A stretch of 64,000 bases of DNA from Dysidea avara (lineage: Eukaryota > Porifera > Demospongiae > Dictyoceratida > Dysideidae), in the NCBI RefSeq assembly GCF_963678975.1, contig NC_089272.1, forward strand, positions 64,793,774-64,857,773, read 5' to 3'. The translations under genes and the position numbers were made by a program. Every line of letters begins with the position of its first letter. Within the stretch, counting starts at the first letter, position 1. Under the pieces are notes generated by a model. That model worked only from the letters and a program-made list of their open reading frames with translations, was not told where the DNA came from and made no database searches. Below, one piece after another: positions 12,301 to 24,200 of the stretch.

Positions 12301-15300
12301 TTCCACTAGTATTGGCATTAAGGCTATCAGCCTTAACGGAAGTGTTACATATTAGCTGTAACATTGGCACTTGTGATTTGCCAGAAATGTATGCCCGCAG
12401 CCTCGGGCACAGTTTGGGCATACATTTCTGGCAAATCACTCATGCCCGTGTTACAAATATAAATTTGAATATACTTGTACTTTACTTACATATTCCCTTG
12501 ATTTCAACTAGAGTACTTGGTAACCCCAAACTACTTGTACTTCATCAACTCAAACTACTTGTACTTCATCAACTCAAACTACTTGTACTTCATCAACTCA
12601 AACTACTTGTACTTCATCAACTCAAACTACTTGTACTTCATCAACTCAAACTACTTGTACTTTACTGAAGTACTTTTGAATGTACTTGGGTCCATATCTA
12701 TAGTATGCACTGATGTACAGTGGAACCTCTCTTAACAAACTCACTGAATTAAGGACACAATAGAAAAAAAAAACAAGTTTGTTCCGAACAGGTCTGGTTA
12801 GTACATTTTTTACCTTTGAAGGAGGAAAACCTCTATATTACAGCAAAAAATGGCCAAAATTTCTGGGTCCCAAAATGTCCGTAATAGAGAGACTGTAAGT
12901 ACCACCTAGCACATGCAATCACTTACTATTACCAACACCACCCTACCAAAGCACTCCTAGCACTGCTCACACTCATTAATAAGCACCACCCAACATAAGC
13001 ACCACCCAACATAAGCACCACCCAACATAAGCACTACTTACACTGTACTAAGCATCCCTCTTCCCCCTAGCATGAAGCAAGATGAAGAACTAGAAGAAAT
13101 GGTGACAAAGACTAGTTCCATATCTCTTACATCACCGGCTGATATTGTGAAGAAAGAGAAGATTGGACAAGGAGTCTCTGGACATGTCTTTAAAGTACAA
13201 CATGGAACAACTGGCGAGTGGATGGCAGCTAAGGTCAGTGTGCCACATTTGGTACATGTCTGGTTATAAGCCGATACCCTGTAGTGTATGATGTGGACAG
13301 ACAGCACAGGAGAAAGACAGAGAATAATACGAGATCTTGAAGTGATGACTAAACATCAATCACCCTACATTGTCCAGTACTTTGGATCTGATATTGTCCA
13401 GAAAGAGGTGGGTGGGGCTGTATCATGTGATCAGTATAAGGGTGAGGCTGTATCATGAATCAGTAGAGGTGTGGCTGAATCATATAGCAGTGGGGCTGTA
13501 TACTAAGTAAATTTGGTTAATACCATATAGCGTAATAATTCGATGGGAGAAAATTTTGACGAATTCACTCATTGTCAAATATTTATGAGGAAAATTTTGA
13601 CGAATTGCAACAGTTTGTCAAATTTGTCAAAATTTCCCCCCGTCGAATTATTACGCTGTACGGTAGTAGTGCACCAAACTGTTAGAGTAATAGTGTTGTC
13701 CACAAGCAGTTGCACACTATAAGTCATATCTTTGTAGATTGTTTTTCATAAACACTGCTAAGGTTTCTGACAGCTGTGAAGATGAAGCCCTGTAGAGTAG
13801 CAACTGTTTTATTAGACCAGGCTCATCCAAATGCTTACGTGCCAGAAACTAAAGTGTATTAAAGAGCTAAAGACTGCCCCTCTGGTGTTCAGTTACTAAT
13901 GGAACAGATAGCAATATACTCTGATAGAGTAATCTGAATGATTGAGATAACTTGTACTGTTGTTAGGTGTGGGTGTTTATGGAGCTGATGGACACTTGTC
14001 TGGGAAAGTTGTTGGCTCAGCTCAAACCCAACCCATTTCCTGAAGATGTGATCGGGAAGGTAGTGATTGCCGTGGTGACCGCTTTGGACTACTTGAAGAC
14101 TAACTTCGCTGTAATCCACCGAGGTGTGTTTGTCCATCTGTCTGTGCGTATGTCTGTGTACACACGTCATACGTACAATAACCTATATTTATACTTTCTC
14201 CTAATCCTCCTCAGATGTCAAGCCTAGTAACATCTTATTGGACAGATCAGGAAGAGTCAAGTTGTGTGATTTTGGTATTAGTGGAAGATTGGTGGACTCT
14301 AAGGCTCACACGAGGGACGCTGGTTGTGTTGGCTACATGGCAGTAAGTTGAGGTGTACAACACATCCAGTCACACTAGCTAGAGGTTGCTACAAGTGTAA
14401 CAAGAATGTGCCTGGAGCAAGACAATAACTGGACAGGTTGAATTACACTTGTCAAACTTTATCGTTTTATTTCATTGTAATAATTAAACATTTTACATAG
14501 TGAATTCACTACTAAGTGTTATCCGCCCTATTCCATGGCTAATCAATTTTGTGAATATTTCATTATTGACGCACATGAAATTTTAATCCATTTATGGTGC
14601 TTCAATCCTCAGCGACACAATTGTGAATGTAGTCACTGTAATAGTAGTCACTGTAATAGTTTACATCCTGAATGAGTTACATGTGTTTATCATAGCCTGA
14701 GAGGATCAAACTGACTAACATTGAGAAGGGATATGATGTTAGAGCTGATGTGTGGAGCCTTGGCATCTCATTGGTATGTATGTGCACGAGTCATTCTCTG
14801 TGTTCTAATTACTGCTCACCACAGGTAGAACTCAGTACGGCTAAATTCCCATATGCTCACTTCTCCAATGACTTTCAAGTTTTGACATCCATTGTTAACG
14901 ATGATCCTCCTGTTCCCAAAGATGCCAGACTATCACTGGAACTGATTAGCTTTATATCGTCATGGTGAGTGGAACATTACTGGTAAGTGGTTACCATGGT
15001 GATGTTTCATCTGCAGTTTGACAAAGGACCATGAAAAACGACCATCGTTCAAAGAACTATTGGTAAGATGTGTTACTATTATTAGTATAGTCCTTGTAAG
15101 GAATGATAGCCTGTTCTATTGGCACAGTGGGACTACCTCCATTATCTAAATTATATATAGAACCCATTTGTTTATATAGCTACAGAGCCGTGTTCTAATA
15201 GAACATACACCACTTACAAAGTTCTTAAATAAGGAGCCATTCTTACATTCATTCTAGCGTTCAGATAGTTTAGTATACAGTACGATAGTAACTGTATAGT

Positions 15301-16548
15301 AGGGAGTAGGCGTGGTCCATGAAATAAAATCATCCAAAAACCAACCTCAATTTTCCCTGATGACAATGTGGCAGTATTGGTGAGGTAAAATTAGGCCCAA
15401 ACAAGCTTTCAGATCAACCTGACACGCTTTTAACAAGTTGCTACGGAATTTTAAAATTTTTTTATTCGACAGAATTTTCTACTGACTGACTGATGTCTTC
15501 AGACGAGCGTAACTTGATAATGGCTAAGGCTACGGGCTTGATTTTGTCACTGTTCGGCGTCGCTTTGGCCCTACAGGTGCCTTTTGGCATACCGCAGTAC
15601 ATACAATGCATTCTTCATGGACTTACCAGTGTCCTCCTTTGTGTCCCATTCATCTTTGCTGACAGGGAAAGGTGTCGATTTGGCGCGAGCATGTGATGGC
15701 TTCCCTTCGAAATGGAAATCATCCATATTTTTCATAGTGGCTATTTTGATTGCAAAGGTGCTTTTCAAACAGTTCTTGATTCGTATTGCTGTGTAACGGG
15801 TTGAACATAACCGACAGCAAAGCGTAATGGATACTTCACTTTTCAGATGATTATTAATAAAATTGGGACGCGGCACCATTTCTTTTGGTACGTGTAGATT
15901 GTAGAGGTGTTTCCGGAAAAGTTCTTGATTCATATTGCTGTGTAATGGGTTGAACATAGCTGACAACCAAGCGTAATGAATACTTCACTTTTCAGACGAT
16001 ATAGCTGGGGCACATGGCACCATTTCAGATGCAGTATGCGTGGGTTCACCTGTCATAATAAACAAAAAAAAGTTAACAAACAAGTACACGAAAAAATTTG
16101 GAATTTTCAACTAGAGTAGGGACCATAGCACATTGATAAAAAGTACTGAAACAAGCTGGAGTAGTGCATGATATTAAATCACAGTAAAACAATAAGAAGT
16201 GTTATATCCCTACTGTGCTCAAGATACCATAATGGAAATGCACAGTAGGGATATAACACTTCTTATTGTTTTAACTGTGATTTAATATCATGCACTACTC
16301 CAGCTTGTTTCAGTACTTTATATCGATGTGCTATGGTCCCTACTCTAGTTGAAAATTCCAAATTTTTTCGTGTACTTGTTTATATAGACACTTGAGGTGT
16401 TACTTCTAGACAAGTAAAAAGGTAATATGGCTACCTAACAATACACGTATTCTCACAGGACACGCGGTTTGTCAAATACTATGATAAGGTCAGTGTGGAT
16501 ATTGCCAGTTGGTATTGTCAAGTGACTACTTCATCTAATAACACATGA
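3328..16548 (+). CDS. MAP2K7-like: MAP kinase kinase 7-like dual-specificity kinase (13 exons)
   Basis: Phosphorylates and activates JNK-type MAP kinases in the cytoplasm, by family. Exons I join: 3328-3469, 3855-3965, 7928-8066, 9210-9340, 9904-9955, 13071-13233, 13285-13407, 13967-14123, 14215-14342, 14696-14773, 14825-14964, 15017-15062, 16459-16548. All introns are GT-AG with compatible phases, giving 499 residues. The N-terminal ~190 residues are Ser/Pro-rich, with basic-hydrophobic stretches ([16 protein letters not shown]) that could be MAPK-docking sites. The kinase domain shows [24 protein letters not shown] (split by an intron), [16 protein letters not shown] and YMAPER. The SKAHT activation loop and MELMDTC favour MKK7 over MKK3/4/6. 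It is longer than human MKK7 through its N-terminus. The start is the first ATG in frame. The mRNA is predicted, not observed. Confidence 0.92.
3592..3801. repeat. Degenerate mariner-like MITE (CAGTGG ends)
   Basis: It starts tagtggaactacttac and ends gaggtgtccactgta, giving imperfect inverted termini of tacagtggaac type. Internal text (aattaagga, then a cctctaaaagaag or cctttgaaggagg stretch) matches the element at 12716-12897. It lies in intron 1 of the MAP2K7-like gene. Confidence 0.55.
5267..5419. repeat. 153-bp palindromic (foldback) element
   Basis: Arms of about 50 bases are nearly perfect inverted copies (ataatagttagacaccaaga on the left, its complement on the right). The GC-rich centre contains gcctcgggcc and gcgccctcgctgcgcttggg. 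It is non-coding and a foldback MITE by structure. Confidence 0.85.
6190..7010 (+). repeat. Composite foldback/peptide repeat, copy 1
   Basis: A foldback (6190-6425, arms around gtgaaacaagg / ccttgtttcat) is followed by a segment encoding the family peptide, including [20 protein letters not shown] at about 6660-6720. A 3' part ends near a cttttgtggaccctac motif. The same order is seen at 15310-16385 (minus), 37586-38515 (minus), 47636-48575 and 62663-63715. The peptide frame stops early here. Confidence 0.8.
7605..7669. repeat. 11-bp minisatellite (tataccagtac)
   Basis: About six tandem copies of tataccagtac in intron 2 of the MAP2K7-like gene. Confidence 0.9.
8464..9033. repeat. Dispersed CpG-rich repeat with hairpin 3' part, copy 1
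   Basis: Matches 34216-34633 over most of its length. The last ~160 bases fold back on themselves: ttaaagcaccgcc pairs with ggcggtgctttaa, enclosing a second arm around aaatacagcactcggcttcg. An internal direct duplication (cactgtaaatcgctaaaac at about 8551 and 8700) is absent from the other copy. CpGs are well preserved here, unlike copy 2. Confidence 0.8.
10055..10670 (+). repeat. Composite foldback repeat, divergent copy 2 lacking the peptide segment
   Basis: The foldback at 10055-10315 has arms tagtggacatctaatccc / ggattacatgtccactagta and the flanking gaaacaaggg / ccttgtttcac typical of the family. The family 3' segment (ttttgggct, ttgagggaaattgaggttgg) follows. The peptide-coding middle is deleted. 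A (GTT)n microsatellite lies at 10481-10503. Confidence 0.65.
10806..11438. repeat. 633-bp imperfect inverted repeat (foldback element)
   Basis: The left arm (10806 to about 11075) and right arm (about 11160-11438) are diverged inverted copies. Both contain ggactggactcacaggct-type text, aacagctttttaaacaat, ctccagtgttgc, agtagcacgtgcactaatt and tagaggctattgttgtag, in mirror order. It is non-coding and lies in intron 5 of the MAP2K7-like gene. Confidence 0.85.
11702..11735. repeat. Perfect 34-bp palindrome
   Basis: acatttcaatgtaca, a 4-base spacer, then tgtacattgaaatgt. It could form a short stem-loop. No function is assigned. Confidence 0.85.
11830..12439. repeat. Dispersed repeat (related to 55740-56165) ending in a hairpin
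   Basis: Segments around aagttggaaaatgtt, gaatgcggacacgtccacat and tagcgaagctta have recognisable diverged counterparts at 55,880-56,000. At 12373-12439 a hairpin has 24-base perfect arms (gtgatttgccagaaatgtat plus gccc) around a cagcctcgggc loop, like the loop of the 5267 palindrome. Confidence 0.55.
12530..12661. repeat. 24-bp minisatellite
   Basis: About 5.5 copies of ttgtacttcatcaactcaaa plus ctac. Reading frames through it are repeat artefacts. Confidence 0.93.
12716..12897. repeat. MITE with TACAGTGGAACC / CTGTA ends
   Basis: It begins tacagtggaacctctcttaa and ends gtccgtaatagagagactgta, an imperfect terminal inverted repeat of mariner-like style. It is related to 3592-3801. It lies in intron 5 of the MAP2K7-like gene, just upstream of a 16-bp minisatellite (ccacccaacataagca, about 3 copies, 12983-13035). 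Confidence 0.65.
13521..13665. repeat. 145-bp MITE with 23-bp TIRs
   Basis: Ends taccatatagcgtaataatt / aattattacgctgtacggta are inverted copies with a few mismatches. The internal aaaattttgacgaatt / aatttgtcaaaattt pair extends the symmetry. It lies in intron 7 of the MAP2K7-like gene. Confidence 0.75.
15310..16385 (-). repeat. Composite foldback/peptide repeat, copy 3
   Basis: Read on the minus strand: a ~290-bp foldback (16095-16380) in which gtgttatatccctactgtgc pairs with its complement, then an open frame (15571-15966) containing GKPSHARAK and [20 protein letters not shown], a short tcagtcagt tract, and the 3' segment ending in ggaccacgcctactcc. It is one of the best-preserved copies. 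It occupies the last intron of the MAP2K7-like gene. Confidence 0.85.
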
Positions 16549-18248
16549 TGATGTCATCATTGGATCATGTGATCTCATATCACTTTAATTATATTTTCTA
16601 TACTAATTCACTGTTTAATAATTGCTGTATTTTTACTACTACAAATAACTTGCACTTTACATGAGAAGAGAATTTGTTTAACCTATTAAGATCTTGCCGG
16701 CAGTTTGTGTACAATAATCTGATGGGGTGACAGTAACTTTATGATAGGGTCACATGTTGTTGAGGTTTAATCATTGAATCACTAGTTTCCCTGATTTTTT
16801 TTAATGAGTTTAATAATGAGGTTATGGTTTTAGGTCATACATACATACCAATAATTGTTGACTAGTTTCACAATTGTAATCACAATTGTTCAGTAAAGTG
16901 TTTCAGATCCTCCCCACTGTATGATAATGTCAAATTACCATATATGGCATAGGTTGGTTAGTTCCCTCAAACATGAAAAGGACAACATGAAATCATGTTC
17001 TAAGGGACCATATCAAAATGTAGCCAATAGACAGTTACACAACTGAACCTACAAATGCTATTTGGCTAACAGCTATTGCTGTCTGATAGAATTACTGACC
17101 AACTATTCATCTAGTACAACAAAGAACCAATAATAATACTTTATTCAAAAACTGTTGACTATCATGAAAAAGCTACTCCAGGATGATGTGGTAACACTGC
17201 ATACAGGGCCACTCTACTGGTGTGTCATTATCTGTAAGTCACCTCTGCCATCACCATGACTAGGGTAAAATCACCTGCCGATCATGATTGTTGAATTATC
17301 GAAATTCAATAATATTCTGAAATACATTAGCAGGAAGGGACTTCCACCATGTAAAAGAAGACTGGTGTTTTTTTTTTGAGTAAAAGAAGACCAATCAAAA
17401 CTTTTTCTGAGTAAAAGCTCTATTTAAGCAACACCAGAAGCCATGCTGGCCATGATGATAAGCCCAAACATCAATAAAATGTGTACATGCTCTGCCAGTA
17501 TATTTGGCACGCACATATAATGTGTTGCGTCTGAAAGAACTGCATCAGTAGAACAAAATTGATGATCATCTAAAATCTTAAAGCTTTATGTTCAGCTAGT
17601 TCAAAGCATGTCATGATCCATGAAGAATATTTGTACCATAAACTGACACATTTAGCTACTACATGTGTAGCTAGCTAACAAAACCTATAAGCTAGCTAGC
17701 TACATGATGTGAAAGGATGGCACGTTCACTGGCACCCAGAGTAAAGCTGAACCACTAATCCATAGGCAAAGCTGAAGGTCAAGATTGGTCTTGCTGAAAG
17801 CCAAGATCAGTAAAGCTTGGCTTCAGTGTCTGGCAGGCAGTTCATGGTACAGTGGCTTTATAGTCAGTCATGATGAAGGTGCCGCCGCGGCTTTCTTTTG
17901 AGAACTAATTTTATGAAATGTAGCCACCATGCTCTTACAAATCATCTGATGCTTCCCGGGACTTTTAGATGTCCTTATTATTGTTTGTTTCATGCAAGTC
18001 CATACAGTTATGCATGTCCAGCACACTTGCCTCTTGTGCTGGGGGCGGTATGCAAGTTCCATCTAGCCCGGGGAAAAAATCATGACTGAAATACAATGAG
18101 TGACCCTATGGGGTGTCATAGATAATAGACACCCACTACGTATGGGGTGTCTATTACCCATGCTACTATATAGCATTTGAACGCTATCTCTCAGCGGGAG
18201 CCTACACTAATTATGCTGGAAGGGGCGTGGCAGTGTTTATCATAAACA
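16549..18248. other. Intergenic region between the MAP2K7-like and LRR genes
   Basis: No gene was seen. It presumably holds the 3' end of the kinase transcript and the promoter of the LRR gene. Close to the LRR start, 18123-18156 forms a 12-bp-arm hairpin (taatagacaccc / gggtgtctatta). Confidence 0.5.
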
Positions 18249-21200
18249 ATGGGCGTAGCGAACTCTCGCGAGTATCGCGACGTGTTAGAATCGATCCGAC
18301 GTAACGAGCGAGGACACGCGAAGGTACAACTAGATTACATCGAGCTAAGCGAGAAAGATTGTCTGAAACTAGCGGACGCCCTCGCGGTTAATCGAAGAGT
18401 AAAACACTTGTGTTTGGGAGCCTGTGCACTGTCTCCTCGAGCACTGCAGCACCTAACAAGGTCACTATACGGAGGATTCACTCGTATACGGAGACTAGAC
18501 TTGGTATGTGTTTTGTTGTGAGGACCTGTCTGTAATGTTTACCATATATGTAGAGCACACAGGGTAATCCAGCTGTGGGAAATCCCCTGGGAGATGAGGG
18601 GGCAGAGATACTAGCTCAGGTAGGTGACGTCATGAGATTGAAATGTTAGTTTGAACTTCAGTGCTTTGGCTAGCCGACACTTGAGCCTACATTATAGTAT
18701 GTTCACGTTGAGCTGAATCCTGAAAAACAGCTAAAAATTAAAAGTGGATTTTTTCTCAACAGAGTTAACATTTCTGCCAACCAGATGATTATTGGTAACA
18801 GCAAAGGTGTCAACAACAGACACGTACGGTTTGGCTCCATTAAAAGTTCGGGAAAGGGCTCTAATGGACACTGTACTTATATGGCTTCCCCATAGGAAAT
18901 GTATTGTGAAAAATTTGGCCATAAATATTATGTCAAACATTTGAACAACAACATTTTGAAATATTTTAGCGGGTCAAGCAGTACTACAAATGAGCCAAAT
19001 TTCAAGATCGTGTGTAATTGCATCATCCATGAGTTCTTAAATGTTTTTGAGGATTCAGCTCAATGCGGACGTACTATAGTGCTGGCACTCACACACACAC
19101 GCACACACACACATCCTAAAAATAAGATAAAAAATTACTCTGAGCTCGAGCTGATCATGTTCTTTGTAGTCAAATAACAAGAACCTATCAAATACATACA
19201 GGTATAATTTTCAGGTTATAATAAATAGCTAACTCAGTATCATTAACCTTTAAAGCATATAAGTATTCACCTGTTGAAACAATAATAACAAAGATGTACA
19301 TGCCCTTGTAGTTAGCTGTATAAGGTATAAGATATAAAGATGTGTGTGATGGTTTGCAGGTGATCAGCCGGTCAGCTCAGCTGCAACATGTCAGAGCTGC
19401 TAGTTGTGATATTGGAGAAGTGGGTGGGGCTGCTATCGCAGATGCTCTGATAGGAAATGACCACTTGTTAACACTAGACCTCAGGTGGGTGGGGCTGCAT
19501 AGTCTCACATGATCTGACAATGTTAAAGAAAAGTACAACTAATCCAATATTGACATCTCAGATTGCTGCCAATTCAAACCATATGCATCCCATACAGGGC
19601 TCTCATAAGCCTTCTCATTGCTTTCCTAACTTGTAAACAAGTTTTAACACCTGTACAACCCTTGCATTATGTAATGGCACATTATATGGTTGCGACATGT
19701 CACCAACCTCCTCTGTTTTTTGTTTTCTTTTTGTTTGTTTTTTCTAAAGGAAAACATTTCACCCAAGGGGTAGGTAGCAACCTGAAATTTCATAGAAAGT
19801 GTTTCTGAAAGATGAAAATGTTGCCTGAAAATTTGTACATTTTGAAAGTTGAAATGAACTGAAATATATTATATCTTGAAAGATGAAATATTATGGGAAG
19901 TCATCTTTCTATCTTTGAAGTTTCGTAGACAGTTTTGGCTCATTACCTACCCCTTGATCACTACACTAGTAGATGTATTATGGGTGCTTATTTTAGTTGT
20001 GTTCTAAAGATCTGCAGAAATGATTGATGAAATTTCATCCCATCACAAATTTTAGCCATTTTGTGTGACTGTATAGATAGTAACAATGGTAGATTATGTA
20101 CACACACATTTTGAGAAAAATGACATTAACCATTGAATGTATAAATGTACGTATATATGTAGCTAACACGGCCCTCCATGACAATACATGATAATTATAG
20201 TTACTCTATTATCACCACTACGATGTACCAACAACCACATCATATCATTTACTACAGCCACAACCACATCAGTGACAGAGCTGCAGAATCACTTGGTCAT
20301 GCTCTACAAAACAACCATACCTTGGAGGGATTGTTGTTATGGAAGAACAACTTGTTCTATACTGGAGCAGAACACATAGCTAATGGACTACAAGTTAATA
20401 ATACTCTACAATGGCTGGGGGTGAGTAGTTAGTAGTATATACAAACCAGCTGGGTGAAGTTAACACTGATCATAATCTGACTACCTTATAACACTGTATA
20501 TAAACAGGTGATGTGCTGAACTGAGTTCTTCATAGTAGTAGAGTTCTTCATAGTAGTAGAGTTCTTCATAGTAGTAGAGTTCTTCATAGTAGTAGAGTTC
20601 TTCATAGTAGTAGAGTTCTTCATAGTAGTAGAGTTCTTCATAGTAGTAGAGTTCTTCATAGTAGTAGAGTTCTTCATAGTAGTAGAGTTCTTCATAGTAG
20701 TAGAGTTCTTCATAGTAGTGGAGTTCTTCATAGTAGTGGAGTTCTTCATAGTAGTGGAGTTCTTCATAGTAGTGGAGTTCTTCATAGTAGTGGAGTTCTT
20801 CATAGTAGTGGAGTTCTTCATAGTAGTGGAGTTCTTCATAGTAGTGGAGTTCTTCATAGTAGTGGAGTTCTTCATAGTAGTGGAGTTCTTCATAGTAGTG
20901 GAGTTCTTCATAGTAGTGGAGTTCTTCATAGTAGTGGAGTTCTTCATAGTAGTGGAGTTCTTCATAGTAGTAGAGTTCTTCATAGTAGTAGAGTTCTTCA
21001 TAGTAGTAGAGTTCTTCATAGTAGTAGAGTTCTTCATAGTAGTAGAGTTCTTCATAGTAGTAGAGTTCTTCATAGTAGTGGAGCGGCTAAGCAACAAATT
21101 TTGATGAAATTGTTCACTTTATGATAAAAGTACCAAATTTTCTGTGGAAGTTGAGTAAGGTATACTAAATCATTTGAGATATGGTGCCACATCAAAATCA

Positions 21201-24200
21201 TTGCCTTAGGGCATGTTTTGAAACTTTTAAACTAGATTATAAGCCCATTTCTAGCTGGTCAGGAAATATAAGTGCATTCAAAATCTTTGTTTTTGCTTAT
21301 ATAGCATGATTAATGTATCTCAAATTTATAGAAAAATTCTAAATGTGTTAGTTTTTAAACACTTCTATTGGAGCCAATATTTCAGTGTTAAACGTACAGG
21401 TACAATCCAATAGAATACATTGTACATCTATGGCTTTATGTGCCACGACCTTCCGTGTTTCTTAACATGGCAAGCTAATGACCTGGATGGCACCTCCCTT
21501 GATCAACTTTTGGACATGACCATCCCTTGCTTGGCTACTCAGATACAAAGTTTCAGTATATTTACTATTGAGCCAGCTCAGGGCACTTGTATGGCTTCAC
21601 CAATACATTTTCTGTTGATTTTACTTTTCAGGTTTTCTGAGCGTGACATGATCAGTAATTTTAATGGTACTGTATCTAATATGTAAATAGCATGAATTAA
21701 GAAAATGTTGTACCAAGTTTGGTGCTTTTATCAAAAAGCTAACGATTTTTTTGCTTACCTGCTCTACTACAGTTACATGTACTAGTGATTACAAGTTTCC
21801 CTTCGTTATAATCTTACTAGACCTCTTGTTACAAATCATGTTGTTAGTGTCATTACAAGCTTCATTGCAAAGGTCAACTTCATGTCACACAACATTAAGC
21901 AATGATCTAACATGTAAGCCCTAAAGTGTACCTGATAACGTCCTTAATATGAACTGGGGACACCGTGTCCTGTTACAGTGCAAGGGCTGGACCCCTGCAC
22001 CACTCAGTTCTCTTCAAACTGTTCTCATTTATATGCATCCCTCAATGCACTATTGTACAGCTAGTTTGCAACTCTGTTACATGTTACAATATTTCAGCAC
22101 TTAAAGGGGAGTTAATCGTTGCGGTGTGTGCTAGTCATGTGACTTCCTTGGTTGGATATTTACATTTCTTTTAGCTGAAATAGAATAAAGTGCTAAGATT
22201 TTGTTTTGTGTGACAATGATGATGTTGTACATGTAGTCATGGACACAACAACAAATGAACTAAATAAAGTACACCATATAACCATTAGTGGTTGATGACA
22301 CAATATGTGACCTTATATGGTACATGATATAACCACTAGTGGTTGATTACACAATTATGGACAAGTACCAGTGACTGTGTTGTGATGTACAAGTTGTTGG
22401 GTGGGTATAGATTAAGTTTTATTTTAGGGGATCAGCAGTCAGGTTGATTCTATTCACATAATGAAAGTTACAAGATTCCTTACTAATAGGAAGTGGAAAC
22501 AAGAGGGCCATGGCCTCACTTTTATAATGCTTGTAAACAGGTCAGCAACAGTCAAAAACTCTAATAGAACAGTCAAATTGCTGAAAACTGCTAGTTGTTA
22601 CTTGGCTGTAACAATATGGTTTAAAATTACTATTTCAGTGCTTCTAAATCTGAAAATTTTCTTTGGGGAAGAGGAGGGGGGGACATGCCCTTGGAATGGA
22701 ATCCATACTAGCTGTATTACACTTCAACAGGCAAACATCACTGTGTAATATAACTTGTCACCTGATTCCCTGGCTAGCCCTGGTTTTACTGCACATGTTG
22801 TAGTGTACACAATCCATTATGAACTTGTTATGTACTCAGATTGGATGTAACTCAGTCGGTGATGCTGGAGCTAAAGCAATAGCGGTTGCACTGATTACTA
22901 ATATTGAACACTCTTCTCTTCACTGGCTTAGTTTGGGAGGGAACAAGATCACTGACCAAGGAGCACGTTACCTAGCTACTCTACTAGAACCACAATCTGC
23001 AGCAGCCATACCTAACCTGGTAGCTGCTATACAAGTACCACACACTCCAGCATTATTTCGTACTAACAAGTTTACAGCTAACTTAGTAGCAATGGCAGCT
23101 AGTGGTAGTTCACACAGCTTGGCTGCTAGCTCAGAGTCTGAATTCTCATTTCCTAGTGGATCAGCTCCTGACCTCGTAACTGGTGTATCACATGATCTAG
23201 CATCACATGACTTACAATCAGCATCACATGATCTTAGTCCACAATCACATAGTTTACTACACTCAGGGACAGCAGCTGCAGCAGCTACAGGGACTGGTGA
23301 AGTGGCTGCTGCAGAGGAGAAATTGTGTAGTGGTGTGGAGTCACTGGGACTAGGTGGTAATGATATAGGAGATATTGGGGCTACTACACTAGCTCTAGCT
23401 TTGATGCATAATGAATGTGAGTTATATCTCTGAGTAGTCTAACTAATAAGTCATCATAGAGTATTGCATAGGGGGGAAGTCCAACTGTGTGCAAATACAC
23501 TGTCCCCAGTATAGCCTGTACAAACATACTTTCCCCAGTATGGCCTGTACAAACACACTGTCCCCAGTAGCTATGGCCCGTACAAACACACTGTCCCAGT
23601 AGCTATGGCCCATACAAACACACTGTCCCCAGTAGCTATGGCCCGTACAAACACACTGTCCCCAGTAGCTATGACTTGTACAAACACACTGTCTCCAGTA
23701 GCTATGGCCCGTACAAACACACTGTCCCCAGCAGCTATGACTTGTACAAACACACTGTGCACAGTATAATCTGTACGAATACATTGTGTTAAGTTCACCT
23801 TTAATACCTCTACTGGTGATAGAGACCTGTTGGTAAGGTCAAGCACTTTATTCTGAGAACAGACTACTGAGGTATTACTGATTGTATTAGTTATGCTTCC
23901 AAATATAACCTCAGTATATTACTTGTACTCCTTCAGGTCTGAGGTGTCTGGGGTTAGCTGATAACAGGATTGGTGATGAAGGTGCTCAGAGTTTAGCTGA
24001 GCTAGTACGACACAGTGACACATTGGAGAAACTGGTCTTGTCTAATAATAACATCCGTGATGAAGGGGCTGGACAGCTAATAGCCTCATTATCTCAGAAT
24101 AGCTCACTAAAGGGACTATATCTTGCTGGTAATAGTTTTGGTGATTCATTTAGTGTGAGGTGTACTGAAGTGATTGGACGACACAACACTACACTAAAAT

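Noticed and set aside
13889..14170. Minus-strand frame opposite the MAP2K7-like kinase exon
   Set aside because: Shadow of the conserved kinase exon on the plus strand.
20486..21104. Long frames MKNSTT... (minus) and EFFIVV... (plus)
   Set aside because: They exist only because the 18-base satellite period is a multiple of three. They lie in an LRR intron.
22819..22839. ATG start of a separate LRR gene at 22819
   Set aside because: It lies before a good acceptor (tactcag at 22839) that continues the upstream LRR exons in phase.
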